Counted from the stretch's first letter, positions 34,582 to 43,685 are shown. The stretch: DNA of 64,000 bases from Nocardioides sp. CER19 (GCF_029846275.1 NZ_JARVWS010000003.1:744001-808000), one strand, 5' to 3'. Made by a program: numbers and translations. Notes: generated by a model from the letters alone, not told the origin.

Positions 34582-34610
34582 CTATAAAGTTGATCCAGTC
34601 ACTACACTAT
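34582..34610. promoter_or_regulatory. Promoter element shared by the two DUF427/monooxygenase divergent regions (copy 1)
   Basis: This 29-base segment (CTATAAAGTTGATCCAGTC followed by ACTACACTAT) aligns without gaps with 39238-39266. Conserved blocks are CTAT, AA, GATC and ACTACA; 17-18 of 29 bases are identical. TACACT (34603-34608) is a plausible -10 box for the DUF427 gene. No good -35 box is present, suggesting activator control. Confidence 0.55.
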
Positions 34611-34631
34611 ACCCCTACCACGGAGCTCTCG

Positions 34632-35468
34632 ATGCCCTCATCCGCTGCCACCGTCACGCCCACCGCCGGCCTCTCGCGCCGCCACCCCGTACCGCCCGGT
34701 GCCTTCACCTACGAGCCCAGCGAGCGGCACGTGCGCGCCCGGATCGGCGCCCTCGACCTCGTCGACAGCCACACCCCTGTGCTCGTCTGGGAACCCGGGC
34801 AGGCCGTGCCGGGATACGTCTTCCCCCGCGCGGACGTCCGGACGGACGCGCTGCGTCCGACGACCGACCCGGGTCACGGCCGACGTGCACAGGTCGGTCG
34901 GTGGTACGACGTCGAGGCGGACGGCGTGACCTACCCGGCCCTGGTGTTCGAGTACGCCGTCGACGGGCTCGGCGACTACCTGGGCGTCGAGTGGTTCGGT
35001 CGCACCGAGCCCGGCGTCGAGCACTGGTACGAGGAGGACGAGGAGATCTTCCAGCACCCGCGCGACCCCTACAAGCGGGTGGACCCGATCCCGAGCTCGC
35101 GCCACGTCGAGGTCTACGTGGACGGCGTGAAGGTCGCCGACACCCACCGGCCGGTGCTGCTCTTCGAGACCCGGCTGCCGGTCCGCTACTACATCCCGGC
35201 GGACGACATCGACTTCACCCACCTCGTCGAGACCGACCTGGTCACGACCTGCCCCTACAAGGGCGACGCGCGCTACTGGTCGGTCCGGACACCCGACCGG
35301 CTGCGCGAGAACATCGTGTGGTCCTACCCCGACCCGGTCCGCGCGGCGACGCCCATCAAGGACCACCTGGCGGTCTACAACGAGGTCGTCGACATCGTCG
35401 TCGACGGCGTGCCGGTGCCCCGCCCCGAGAGCGAGTTCACCGCCCGGCTCGGGGAGCGGAACGCCTAG
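34632..35468 (+). CDS. DUF427 family protein (two-domain), first copy
   Basis: A 278-residue protein made of two DUF427 (NTP_transf_9-like) units. The first spans about 15-130 (HVRARIGALDLVDSHTPVLV, then VPGYVFPRADVRTDAL). The second spans about 150-265 (RHVEVYVDGVKVADTHRPVL, then RYYIPADDIDFTHL and TTCPYKGDARYWSV). CPYKG is the most conserved motif of the family. There is no signal peptide or membrane segment, and the biochemical role of DUF427 is unknown. GGAG lies 7 bases before the ATG. The stop codon overlaps the convergent monooxygenase gene by 4 bases. It is paralogous to the gene at 39272. Confidence 0.88.
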   Translation: MPSSAATVTPTAGLSRRHPVPPGAFTYEPSERHVRARIGALDLVDSHTPVLVWEPGQAVPGYVFPRADVRTDALRPTTDPGHGRRAQVGRWYDVEADGVTYPALVFEYAVDGLGDYLGVEWFGRTEPGVEHWYEEDEEIFQHPRDPYKRVDPIPSSRHVEVYVDGVKVADTHRPVLLFETRLPVRYYIPADDIDFTHLVETDLVTTCPYKGDARYWSVRTPDRLRENIVWSYPDPVRAATPIKDHLAVYNEVVDIVVDGVPVPRPESEFTARLGERNA

Positions 35469-36772
35469 CGGCCTGCGAGGTTCTCACGCAGCGTGGCTCC
35501 GGCGTACTCGGGCGGGTAGATGCCACGCTGCGTGAGCAGCGGGACGACGTGGTCGACGAGGTCGGCGAGCCCGCTGGGCAGGCTCGGGGCCATGAGGATG
35601 AACCCGTCGGCGGCCTTGCCGTTGAAGCGCTCCTCGATCCGGTCGGCGATCTTCTCCGGCGTACCCACGACGAACCCGCGCCCGGCGACGGCCTGGTAGA
35701 CCTGCCGGAGCGTCAGGGACCGGCCCTCGACGAGACGCTGGATCGCCTTGTAGGCCGACTGGGACTGCTGGACGGTCCCCTCGTCGAGGAAGTCGAAGGT
35801 GAAGATCTCGTCGGGGTCGCGACCGGAGAGGTCGGTCTGCAGGCGGTGCGACAGCAGGTCGAGCGCCACCTGGTCCGGCGTGAGCTCCAGGATGAGGTCG
35901 GCGCGCTCGCGGGCCTCGGCCTCCGTCGACCCGATGACGGGCGCCAGCATCGGCATCACCGCCAGCGACTCCGGGTCGCGGCCCGCGACCGCCACCCGCT
36001 CCTTGTAGTCCCGGTAGAGGTCCTGCGCCGCGTCGAGGGTCCCGCTGCCGAGGGTGAACACCGCGTCGGCCGTCGCCGCGGCGAGGTTCTTGCCGTCCTC
36101 GGAGGCGCCCGCCTGGAAGAGCGCTGGGCGACGCTGCGGCGACCGGGAGATGTTGAGCGGCCCTCGTACGTCGAAGAACTCGCCGTGGTGGTGGATCGGC
36201 CGCACCTTGGCGGGGTCGGCGTACCGGCCGCTGGCCTTGTCCGCGACGACGGCGCCCTCGTCCCAGCTGTCCAGCAGACGGTCGACCACCTCGACGAACT
36301 CGCCGCCGCGCCGGTAGCGAACGGCGTGGTCGAGGTTGGCGTCGCGGCCGAAGTTCCAGGCCTCCTCGTCGGAGGCGCTGGTCACCAGGTTCCAGCCGGC
36401 CCGCCCGTGGGACATGTGGTCGAGCGTCGCCAGCCGCCGGGCGACGTGGTAGGGCTCGTTGTACGTCGTCGACACGGTCGCCACCAGGCCGATGTGCTCG
36501 GTCGCCTGGGACAGGCCGCCCAGCAGCGTGAACGGCTCGAGCCGCTCGTTCACCGTCGACTCGACGCCGGACTCGAAGCGGTCCCAGACGTAGAGCTCGT
36601 CGGCCAGGAAGATCGCCGCGAAGCGGCCGCGCTCGGCCGTCCGGGCGAGGTCGCGGTAGTAGTCGAAGTCGAGGAACCGCTCCGGCCGCGCGTCGGGCAG
36701 GCGCCAGCTCGTGACGTGCTCGCCGTTCGGGTAGAAGAGCCCGAGCGCGAAGACCAGGTGCTTGCGGGTCAT
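35465..36772 (-). CDS. FMN-dependent monooxygenase, NtaA/SnaA/DmoA family
   Basis: A 435-residue luciferase-fold enzyme. HLVFALGLFYPNGEHVTSWR is the typical start of this subgroup (xYxxGxHxxAWR). Other family features are GLVATVSTTYNEPYHVARRL, GRAGWNLVTSASDEEAWNFG, RPALFQAGASEDGKNLAAAT and GTPEKIADRIEERF. It is the last gene of a three-gene operon with 4-base overlaps throughout. It is more distant from the other two NtaA-type copies here than they are from each other, so it probably uses another substrate or acts at another step. Confidence 0.9.
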   Translation of the reverse strand: MTRKHLVFALGLFYPNGEHVTSWRLPDARPERFLDFDYYRDLARTAERGRFAAIFLADELYVWDRFESGVESTVNERLEPFTLLGGLSQATEHIGLVATVSTTYNEPYHVARRLATLDHMSHGRAGWNLVTSASDEEAWNFGRDANLDHAVRYRRGGEFVEVVDRLLDSWDEGAVVADKASGRYADPAKVRPIHHHGEFFDVRGPLNISRSPQRRPALFQAGASEDGKNLAAATADAVFTLGSGTLDAAQDLYRDYKERVAVAGRDPESLAVMPMLAPVIGSTEAEARERADLILELTPDQVALDLLSHRLQTDLSGRDPDEIFTFDFLDEGTVQQSQSAYKAIQRLVEGRSLTLRQVYQAVAGRGFVVGTPEKIADRIEERFNGKAADGFILMAPSLPSGLADLVDHVVPLLTQRGIYPPEYAGATLRENLAGR

Positions 36773-37818
36773 GCGACCACTCCTTCCTCGAGCGCCGGCG
36801 CCGCCGCGGCGACGAGCGGCTCGCCTACGTCGGTCGGCCGCCAGCCGAGCCCGGGAGCGATGTCGTCGACGACGGCATGGACGGCCTCCACACGCTGGCG
36901 GTGGTCGGTCGTGCCGTAGGCGACCGAGACCTGCAGATCGGTCGCGAGCGGGAACGGCGCGAACCCGGCGATCGACTCCGCGATCTGCTCCGGGGTGCCG
37001 TAGTGCACGTTGATCGCGGCCGCCTTCTCCTCGAGCGTCTCCGCCCTCGGCAGCCATTCGCGTCCCCAGCGGTAGGTCGTCTCCACGTCCGGCCGGAGGG
37101 CGGCGAGGGCGGCCTCGCGGGAGTGCGCGACGTGGAGGTGGAAGATGATCCCCACCCGTGGCTCGGCGCCGACGGGGAGCGCCGCGTGGTACGCCGCCGC
37201 GGTGACCTCGGCCGGCACGGTCTGCGTGGTCCCGATGAGGACGCCGTGCCCACGCCGCGCCGACTCGGTGCCGGTGAGCTCGGTGAGCGCCGACTCCCAG
37301 ATGCGACCGGAGAGGCCGGCCGCGGGCGGGTTGAGGACCTGGTCGGTGCCGTGCAGCGGCTCGCCGTCGAGAGCGCTCTCCAGCAGCGTCAACCTGCGCA
37401 GGTACTCGGCCTTCTTCTCCTCCCGATCGGCCGGGAGGTCGACGCCGAGCGCGTGGGCCGTGTCGGGCTGGCCGCCGTTGGAGACGCCGAGCTCGAACCG
37501 GCCTCCGCTGAGGGCGTCGAGCACGGCGGCATCCTCGGCCACCCGCACCGGGTTCTCGAGGGGCAGCGGCACGACACCGGTGCCCAGCCGCAGGCGGGAG
37601 GTCCGCGCGGCGAGAGCGGCCAGGAAGACGAACGGGGAGGGCATGCCGCCCGGGAAGTGCGCGGCGTCGCCCCTGGTCCGGAACTTGTAGGACCGGATCC
37701 ACGCGCTCTCGAACCCGAGCCGTTCGGCCAGGACGAACAACTCGAGGTTGTCGCGGTAGACCTCGGCCTGGTCGCCGTGCTCACGATGGTCGGTGTGGAT
37801 GGCGAGCCGGAAGCTCAT
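36769..37818 (-). CDS. LLM-class flavin-dependent oxidoreductase
   Basis: A 349-residue luciferase-like protein. RLAIHTDHREHGDQAEVYRD begins the barrel, AERLGFESAWIRSYKFRTRG and LRLGTGVVPLPLENPVRVAE follow, and LSGGRFELGVSNGGQPD is the usual flavin-site region. A shorter, luciferase-beta-like group of putative FMN-dependent oxidoreductases matches best. It is the middle gene of the operon, overlapping both neighbours by 4 bases. No substrate-defining residues can be read. Confidence 0.85.
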   Translation of the reverse strand: MSFRLAIHTDHREHGDQAEVYRDNLELFVLAERLGFESAWIRSYKFRTRGDAAHFPGGMPSPFVFLAALAARTSRLRLGTGVVPLPLENPVRVAEDAAVLDALSGGRFELGVSNGGQPDTAHALGVDLPADREEKKAEYLRRLTLLESALDGEPLHGTDQVLNPPAAGLSGRIWESALTELTGTESARRGHGVLIGTTQTVPAEVTAAAYHAALPVGAEPRVGIIFHLHVAHSREAALAALRPDVETTYRWGREWLPRAETLEEKAAAINVHYGTPEQIAESIAGFAPFPLATDLQVSVAYGTTDHRQRVEAVHAVVDDIAPGLGWRPTDVGEPLVAAAAPALEEGVVA

Positions 37819-39161
37819 CGGAGGGTCTCCTTGGGGGTGGGGACGGCGGGGCGCGAGACACCCAGGTGGCCGCGCAGGGTGGTCTCGGCGTACTCGGTGC
37901 GGTGCAGGCCCCGGTCCTGGAGCAGGGGTACGACGTGGTCGACGAAGAGCTCGAGCGACTCGGGCAAGGTGGTCGGCTGGAGCGTGAACCCATCGCTCGC
38001 GCCGCTGAGGACCCAGTCCTCGATGAGGTCGGCCAGCTGCTCGGGCGTGCCGGTGAACTCGAGGCCGCCGGGCAACCCGGTGAGCTCGGCTGCCAGCTCG
38101 CGGAAGGGCTTGCCGGACTCGGCCGTGCGACGGATCAGCTCGTCGGTCCGACTCGTGCGCTCGCCTCCGATCGAAGCGGCCGCGGCGGCGGCCTCGTCGA
38201 GCGGACGGTCGGGGTCGACGCGCTCGTGGTCGAGGCTCGCGTTGTGGGCGAGGTTGCGCCAGCGGAACTCCGGGTCGACCGCGTTCTCGAGCGCCTGGCG
38301 CTTGGCGCGCGCCTCCTCCTCGGTCGAGCCGATCACGAACGCGACCCCTGGCAGCACCAGGACGTCCGCGGCCGACCGCCCGTGCCGTACGGCGGCCGCC
38401 CTGACCTGGTCACGGAAGGCGCGCGAGGCATCCACCGTCGACTGGGCCGTGAACACCAGGTCGGCCACGCTGCCGGCGAGCTCGATCCCGGGACCGGACG
38501 ACCCGGCCTGGGCGAACGCGGGCCGGCCCTGCGGGGACCGCGGCAGCGTCAGCGCACCGGCGACCTCGAAGTAGCGGCCGCGGAACTCGACGGGCCTGAT
38601 GCCCTCCTGCCGCGCCCACACTCCGGTGTCAGGGTCGGCCACCACCGCGTCCTCCTCCCAGCTCGCCCAGAGGCGCGACACGACGTCGACGAACTCCGCG
38701 GCGCGCGCGTACCGCTCGTCGTGCGGCGGGTGGCCGGCCAACCCGAAGTTGCCGGCCGCGCCGACGTACCGCGTCGTGACGATGTTCCAGCCCGCGCGGC
38801 CACCGGAGAGGAAGTCCACCGTGGCGAGTCGCCGGGCGAGGTCGTAGGGCGCGCTGTAGGTCGTCGACGCGGTCCCGATGAGCCCGATGCGGGAGGTGAC
38901 CGCCGCGATCGCGGCGATGAGCTCGAGCGGATCGAAGCCCACCTGCGGGAAGTAGCGAGCGCGGAACGGCTGGATGCCCGGCGTGTCGGCGAAGAAGGCC
39001 GCGTCGAACAGCCCACGCTCGGCCGTCTGCGCCGCCTTGACGAGCGTCTCGACGGCGACCTCGGGCCGGGCGAGCTCGCGCGGCGACACCTTCCACGCCG
39101 ACTCGTGGTAGCCGAACCCCGCGAGGAACGCGGTCAGGTGCGCCTGAGGCCTCGCTGTCAT
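37815..39161 (-). CDS. FMN-dependent monooxygenase, NtaA/SnaA/DmoA family (paralogue of 32097-33434)
   Basis: A 448-residue enzyme. LTAFLAGFGYHESAWKVSPR opens the barrel, GLIGTASTTYSAPYDLARRL and GRAGWNIVTTRYVGAAGNFG follow, then RPAFAQAGSSGPGIELAGSV and TGLPGGLEFTGTPEQLADLI. Many blocks match the protein encoded at 32097, including the C-terminal GFTLQPTTLPESLELFVDHV. The two are recent paralogues within one cluster. It is the first gene of its operon, divergent from the second DUF427 gene across 110 bases that include an AT-rich core. Confidence 0.9.
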   Translation of the reverse strand: MTARPQAHLTAFLAGFGYHESAWKVSPRELARPEVAVETLVKAAQTAERGLFDAAFFADTPGIQPFRARYFPQVGFDPLELIAAIAAVTSRIGLIGTASTTYSAPYDLARRLATVDFLSGGRAGWNIVTTRYVGAAGNFGLAGHPPHDERYARAAEFVDVVSRLWASWEEDAVVADPDTGVWARQEGIRPVEFRGRYFEVAGALTLPRSPQGRPAFAQAGSSGPGIELAGSVADLVFTAQSTVDASRAFRDQVRAAAVRHGRSAADVLVLPGVAFVIGSTEEEARAKRQALENAVDPEFRWRNLAHNASLDHERVDPDRPLDEAAAAAASIGGERTSRTDELIRRTAESGKPFRELAAELTGLPGGLEFTGTPEQLADLIEDWVLSGASDGFTLQPTTLPESLELFVDHVVPLLQDRGLHRTEYAETTLRGHLGVSRPAVPTPKETLR

Positions 39162-39237
39162 CGACGTGCATCTCCTCGGGTCGACGGGTGGACGAGCCCG
39201 GTCCCCGGCTCGACTCGCACAGAGCCGAATCCTATAT

Positions 39238-39266
39238 CTATGAAACCGATCTGTTTACTACAATTC
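39238..39266. promoter_or_regulatory. Promoter element shared by the two DUF427/monooxygenase divergent regions (copy 2)
   Basis: CTATGAAACCGATCTGTTT followed by ACTACAATTC aligns ungapped with the element at 34582-34610. TACAAT (39259-39264), 7 bases before the DUF427 ATG, is a near-consensus -10 box. It would give a leaderless or very short-leader transcript. TATAGG on the minus strand (39233-39238) may serve the divergent monooxygenase operon. Confidence 0.55.
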
Positions 39267-39271
39267 GGTTC

Positions 39272-40090
39272 ATGCCCTCTTCGCCTGCCCCCGTCGCACC
39301 GCCGCTCGAGAGCGCGGCGCTGGTCCGGCGCTTTCCGCGCTACCCCGACACCTTCACCTACGAGCCGAGCAGCCGGTGGGTGCGCGGCGTTCTCGACGGG
39401 GTGACGGTGGTCGACAGCCGCCACCAGATCCTGGTCTGGGAGCCCGGGCACAAGGTGCCCGAGTACGGCTTTCCCCGGGACCACGTCCGGCTGGACCTCC
39501 TCGAGGCCGGCGCTGCCCCCGAGGCCGGCTACTACCGGCCGCAGACCAAGGACGTGGAGTGGTACGACCTGGTCGTCGGCGAGCACCGGGTCCGCGGCGC
39601 CGCCTGGAAGTGGAACACCCCGGGCCTGGAGGACTACGTCGCCGTCAGCTGGTTCCCCGGCGTCCTGGACGCGTGGTACGAGGAGGACGAGCTCGTCATC
39701 ACCCACCCGCGCGACCCGGGCAACCGCGTCGACGTCATCCCCAGCAGCCGACACGTGGTCGTGCGGGCCGGCGACCGGGTGCTGGCCGAGTCCCGGCGAC
39801 CGCTCGCCCTCTTCGAGAACCGCCTGCCGACCCGCTTCTACCTGCCCGCCGAGGACGTCCACTGGGACCACCTCGAGCGGGTCGAGGTCGTGAGCACCTG
39901 CCCCTACAAGGGGACCGCTGACGGCTACTGGGCGCTCAAGGGCGCGCCCGACCGGGAGGTCGCGTGGGCGTACTCGAAGCCGTTCCACCAGGTCTCCGCC
40001 ATCAAGGACCACGTCGCGTTCTACAACGAGCGCGTCGAGCTGGTCGTCGACGGAGCGCCCTTCCTCGACTCCCCGGAGACCTGGGCCTAG
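39272..40090 (+). CDS. DUF427 family protein (two-domain), second copy
   Basis: A 272-residue paralogue of the protein at 34632. The first DUF427 unit contains RWVRGVLDGVTVVDSRHQIL and VPEYGFPRDHVRLDLL. The second contains RHVVVRAGDRVLAESRRPLA, RFYLPAEDVHWDHL and STCPYKGTADGYWALKGAP. DYVAVSWFPGVLDAWYEEDE matches the linker of the other copy (DYLGVEWFGRTEPGVEHWYE). The ATG directly follows a -10-like TACAAT, so translation is probably leaderless. No partner function is known for the family. Confidence 0.88.
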   Translation: MPSSPAPVAPPLESAALVRRFPRYPDTFTYEPSSRWVRGVLDGVTVVDSRHQILVWEPGHKVPEYGFPRDHVRLDLLEAGAAPEAGYYRPQTKDVEWYDLVVGEHRVRGAAWKWNTPGLEDYVAVSWFPGVLDAWYEEDELVITHPRDPGNRVDVIPSSRHVVVRAGDRVLAESRRPLALFENRLPTRFYLPAEDVHWDHLERVEVVSTCPYKGTADGYWALKGAPDREVAWAYSKPFHQVSAIKDHVAFYNERVELVVDGAPFLDSPETWA

Positions 40091-40121
40091 CGGCACCTGG
40101 CCGGGATGGTCGGGAGCTGGC

Positions 40122-41735
40122 TCAGGCAATGACCTGTCCCGGCTCCTCGGCTCGGGCATCGCCTCGCGGCCACCCCCTCCGCAGTGACAGCGCCGACTCG
40201 ACCAGCTGCCGGCTGTAGGGGTGCTCGGCGGACTCGAAGAGCTCGTCCGACTGCTTGAGCTCGACGAGCTCGCCGTCGTAGAGGACGCCGATGCGGTGCG
40301 AGATCTGGCGTACGACGGCCATGTCGTGGGAGATGAAGAGGTAGGAGACCCCTGTGCGCTGCTGGAGCTCGACGAGCAGGTCGATGATGCGAGCCTGGAT
40401 GGAGACGTCGAGGGCGGAGGTCGGCTCGTCGCAGATCACCAGGGGCACGTTGCCGGCGAACGCACGAGCGATCGCCACGCGCTGCTTCTGCCCGCCGGAG
40501 AGCTGCCCGGGCAGCCGGTCGAGCAGCTCGTGCTCGATGCCGACGCTGTCGGCGAGCTGTTCCACGGTCTGGTCACCGTCGAGCAGCCGGATCGAGCGCT
40601 TGAGCACCTGACGCACGGTGCGGCGCGGGTTGAGGGAGAGGTCGGCGTTCTGGAAGACCACCTGCACCTGCGGCAGGCGACGACGGCCCGGCCGGCCGCC
40701 CTGGTCGAAGGTGACCTGGCCGTCGTACGTGGTCAGGCCTGCGAGCACGCGACCCAGCGTGGTCTTCCCGCTGCCCGACTCCCCGACGATGCCGAGCACC
40801 TCACCACGGCCGATGGTGAACGACACGTCGCGCAGGGCGCGCTTGCGGTGGTAGTCCTTCGACACGCCGGAGACCGTGACCACCGGTCGAGCCGTGTCGT
40901 CTGCTCCGCTGGCCGGGCGGCTGCGCCGGGCGTCGATGTCGGGAAGCGCGGCGATCAGCGACCGCGTGTAGGCGTGCCGGGGCGACCGCAGCACCCGCTC
41001 CGAGGGACCCTCCTCGACCATCACGCCGTCCTGCAGCACACCGATGCGCCGGCAGTGGGCGGCGATGAGCGGCAGGTTGTGGCTGATCAGGATCGTCGCG
41101 AACCCGAGCTCGGCGCGGAGGCGGTCGATCAGCGCCATGATCTCCGTCTCGACCCGCCCGTCGAGACCGGTGGTGGGCTCATCGAGGATCAGGAGGTCAG
41201 GCGAGCCGGCCAGCGCCATCGCGATGACGACACGTTGCTGCTGGCCACCGGACAGCTCGTGGGGGTAGCGGCCGGCGATCACGGCGGCCGGGGTCAGCTG
41301 GACACGCTCGAGCGCTGCGTGCGCGCGCTGCGCGGCCTCGCTCCGGCCGGCGCCGGCCAGCCGGAAGACCTCGGCGACCTGCTCCCCCACCGCCATCGTC
41401 GGGTTGAGCGCGAGCCCGGGCTCCTGGTAGACGACGCCGAGGGACTCGGCTCGGAAGTGGCGCAGCCGGCGGCCCTCGAGCGAGCGCACGTCGACGCCGG
41501 CGACGCTCAGGTCCCCGGCGCTCAGCTCCGCGTTCGGCGCGAGGTACCGCGTGAGTGCCATCGCGGCGGTCGACTTGCCCGAGCCTGACTCGCCGACCAG
41601 GCCGTAGGCCTCGCCGGCCTGAACCGCGAAGCTCACGCCCTTCACCGCCTGGAGGGTCCCGTGCCCGGTGCGGTAGCCGATCCGCAGGTCTCGGACCGAG
41701 ACCACCGGGCCAGACCGATGGGTTGCTCCGGTCAT
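40122..41735 (-). CDS. Fused double ATPase subunit of a peptide/nickel-type ABC importer (DppD-DppF-like)
   Basis: A 537-residue protein with two ATP-binding cassettes in one chain. The first has Walker A GLVGESGSGKSTA, signature LSGGQQQRV and Walker B LLILDEPTTGLDG. The second has GIVGESGSGKTTL, LSGGQKQRV and LVICDEPTSALDV. Both are OppD/OppF-type, including the C-terminal YTRSLIAALP and YSRQLVESAL segments. It powers the importer formed with the two permeases and the lipoprotein upstream; the ATG overlaps the permease stop by 4 bases. The substrate is inferred only from the surrounding monooxygenase cluster. Confidence 0.93.
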   Translation of the reverse strand: MTGATHRSGPVVSVRDLRIGYRTGHGTLQAVKGVSFAVQAGEAYGLVGESGSGKSTAAMALTRYLAPNAELSAGDLSVAGVDVRSLEGRRLRHFRAESLGVVYQEPGLALNPTMAVGEQVAEVFRLAGAGRSEAAQRAHAALERVQLTPAAVIAGRYPHELSGGQQQRVVIAMALAGSPDLLILDEPTTGLDGRVETEIMALIDRLRAELGFATILISHNLPLIAAHCRRIGVLQDGVMVEEGPSERVLRSPRHAYTRSLIAALPDIDARRSRPASGADDTARPVVTVSGVSKDYHRKRALRDVSFTIGRGEVLGIVGESGSGKTTLGRVLAGLTTYDGQVTFDQGGRPGRRRLPQVQVVFQNADLSLNPRRTVRQVLKRSIRLLDGDQTVEQLADSVGIEHELLDRLPGQLSGGQKQRVAIARAFAGNVPLVICDEPTSALDVSIQARIIDLLVELQQRTGVSYLFISHDMAVVRQISHRIGVLYDGELVELKQSDELFESAEHPYSRQLVESALSLRRGWPRGDARAEEPGQVIA

Positions 41736-42649
41736 GGCCGCGAGACCTCCTTGATGTTGTCGGCGATCAGCTGGACGGAGACGACCAGGGAGGCGACCGC
41801 CAGGGCGGGGAAGAGAACCGTCCACCACTGCTGCTGGAGATAGATCATGTTGGCGTTGATCTGCAGGCCCCAGTCCGCCGAGGGGGGCTGCGCGCCGAGG
41901 CCCAGGAACGAGAGCGTCGCGGTCATGAGGATGGCCGAGGCGAGGCTCAACGTGATCTGGACGAGCATCGTCGGCCACACGTTCGGCACCAGCTCGAGCG
42001 CCATGATCCGCAGCCGCGACTCGCGCTGCAGCCGCGCGGAGGCGACGTACCCCTTGCCCATCTCAGCGAGTACGGCGGCCCGGATGATGCGGGCGATGCC
42101 GGGCGCGTAGACGAAGCCGATGCACAGGATCAGGGCCCGGGTGCCGGAACCGAAGGCCGTCACCAGCACGATGAGGAAGATGATCGGCGGCAGGACCACG
42201 AGTACGTCGAACACCCGCATGAGCGCGGTGTCGACGATGCCCCGGAAGTAGCCGGCGATGACGCCGAGGGCCCCGCCCAGGATCGTCGCCATGACCGCGC
42301 CGAGCGGCCCGATCAGCAGCGCCCGGTCGGCACCGACCAGCGTGCGTGCGAAGACGCTGCGCCCGAGGTTGTCGGTGCCGAAGGGCTGCGACCAGCTGGG
42401 GGCGGCCAGCAGCTTGCCGGTGTTGGAGTAGGGATCCAGTCCGACGACCTTCCACAGCACCGCGGCGAGGATCCACCACAGGACGATGACGGCGCTGATG
42501 ACGAAGGTGGGGCGCCGGAGCAGGGCGCGGGCACGCGGCCGGCGAGGGGTCGCGGACGCCGTCGCCACGTCCTGGACGGCAGCAGCCGCAGGCGTCAGTG
42601 CCCCGGGCTCCGGAAGGTTCTCGTCGGAGGTCAGGACGGACATGCCCAT
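41732..42649 (-). CDS. Peptide/nickel-type ABC transporter permease (DppC-like)
   Basis: About 305 residues. A 40-residue Ala/Pro-rich cytoplasmic start and a first helix (VISAVIVLWWILAAVLWKVV) are followed by FGTDNLGRSVFARTLVGADR, a conserved DppC motif. Five more helices follow, with the EAA loop around GKGYVASARLQRESRLRIMA. The frame extends to an ATG at 42664, inside the upstream gene. The ATG at 42649 or 42643 is more likely because it directly follows the upstream stop codon. Confidence 0.88.
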   Translation of the reverse strand: MGMSVLTSDENLPEPGALTPAAAAVQDVATASATPRRPRARALLRRPTFVISAVIVLWWILAAVLWKVVGLDPYSNTGKLLAAPSWSQPFGTDNLGRSVFARTLVGADRALLIGPLGAVMATILGGALGVIAGYFRGIVDTALMRVFDVLVVLPPIIFLIVLVTAFGSGTRALILCIGFVYAPGIARIIRAAVLAEMGKGYVASARLQRESRLRIMALELVPNVWPTMLVQITLSLASAILMTATLSFLGLGAQPPSADWGLQINANMIYLQQQWWTVLFPALAVASLVVSVQLIADNIKEVSRP

Positions 42650-42650
42650 G

Positions 42651-43685
42651 TCAGGAGCTCGCATTGTCGAAGCGGATACGCGGGTCGCTCACGATCAGCG
42701 CGATGTCGGCGAGCAGCAGCGCCAGCAGTGCGACGACTCCCGTGACCACCACGCCGTCGCACAGCAGCACGACGTCCTTGTGCTCGGCGGCGGTCACCAG
42801 GAGTGCGCCGAGGCCCGGATAGTTGAAGAGCTGCTCGACCACGGCCTCCCCCGAGAGCAGCGCTCCCAGGTAGATGCCGAGCAACGAGAGCGTCGGGATC
42901 AGTGCGTTGCGCAGCACGTGGCGCCGCACGATCGAGGCAGGCTCCAGACCCTTGAGCACCGCGGTGCGGTGGTGCTGCGCGGTGATCGCGCCCGTCACGC
43001 CCGTGCGGACCATGCGGGTGACGACGGCGAGGTAGTACACGACCAGTGTCACGGCCGGGATGATCATGGCGTGGAGTCGCTGGCCGATGTTCCCGGTGGC
43101 GAGTGCGCTGGCCTGGACGGGCACCAGGTGCAGCCACACCGCGAAGACCAGCAGGAGGATCACGCCCACCACGAACGCCGGCACGGCCGAGAGCGACATG
43201 GCCGCGATCGTGATCGAGCGGTCGGTGCGCCTGCCCTCGCGGTAGCCCTGGACGGAGCCCAGCACCACCGAGATCGGCACGAGCAGAACGAACGCGAGGG
43301 CGCCCAGCAGCGCCGAGTTCAGCAGGCGATCGAGGATGAGCTCGCGGTTGGGCTGGCCGAAGACGAAGCTGGTGCCCCAGTCGCCGGTGACGAAGCCGTG
43401 CAGCCAGTGCAGGTAGCGGCTCAGCAGCGACCCGGTGAGGCCGTTCTGCTCGTCCCAGATGCGGACCTGCTCGTCGGTCGCGTACTGGCCCAGGGTCGCG
43501 CGCCCGGGATCGCCGGGCACGACCTGGATGAGCCAGAAGGTCAGCGCCGAGACGACGAGGAGGACCACGGGGATCTGGACCAGCCGCCGTCCGAGCAGGC
43601 GCAGGACCCGTCCGTGGCGTTCGGCCAACGCGCCGAACCCGCGCCCGGGGGCCGCCGCCCCAGGGCGCGGGTTCAGGGTTGTCAT
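42651..43685 (-). CDS. Peptide/nickel-type ABC transporter permease (DppB-like)
   Basis: A 344-residue permease. RLVQIPVVLLVVSALTFWLI is the first helix, followed by the DppB hallmark VVPGDPGRATLGQYATDEQV and DWGTSFVFGQP. The EAA loop lies around TAVLKGLEPASIVRRHVLRN, followed by ALIPTLSLLGIYLGALLSGE. Six helices are predicted. It is the first permease after the binding-protein gene, 16 bases downstream of it. Confidence 0.92.
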   Translation of the reverse strand: MTTLNPRPGAAAPGRGFGALAERHGRVLRLLGRRLVQIPVVLLVVSALTFWLIQVVPGDPGRATLGQYATDEQVRIWDEQNGLTGSLLSRYLHWLHGFVTGDWGTSFVFGQPNRELILDRLLNSALLGALAFVLLVPISVVLGSVQGYREGRRTDRSITIAAMSLSAVPAFVVGVILLLVFAVWLHLVPVQASALATGNIGQRLHAMIIPAVTLVVYYLAVVTRMVRTGVTGAITAQHHRTAVLKGLEPASIVRRHVLRNALIPTLSLLGIYLGALLSGEAVVEQLFNYPGLGALLVTAAEHKDVVLLCDGVVVTGVVALLALLLADIALIVSDPRIRFDNASS

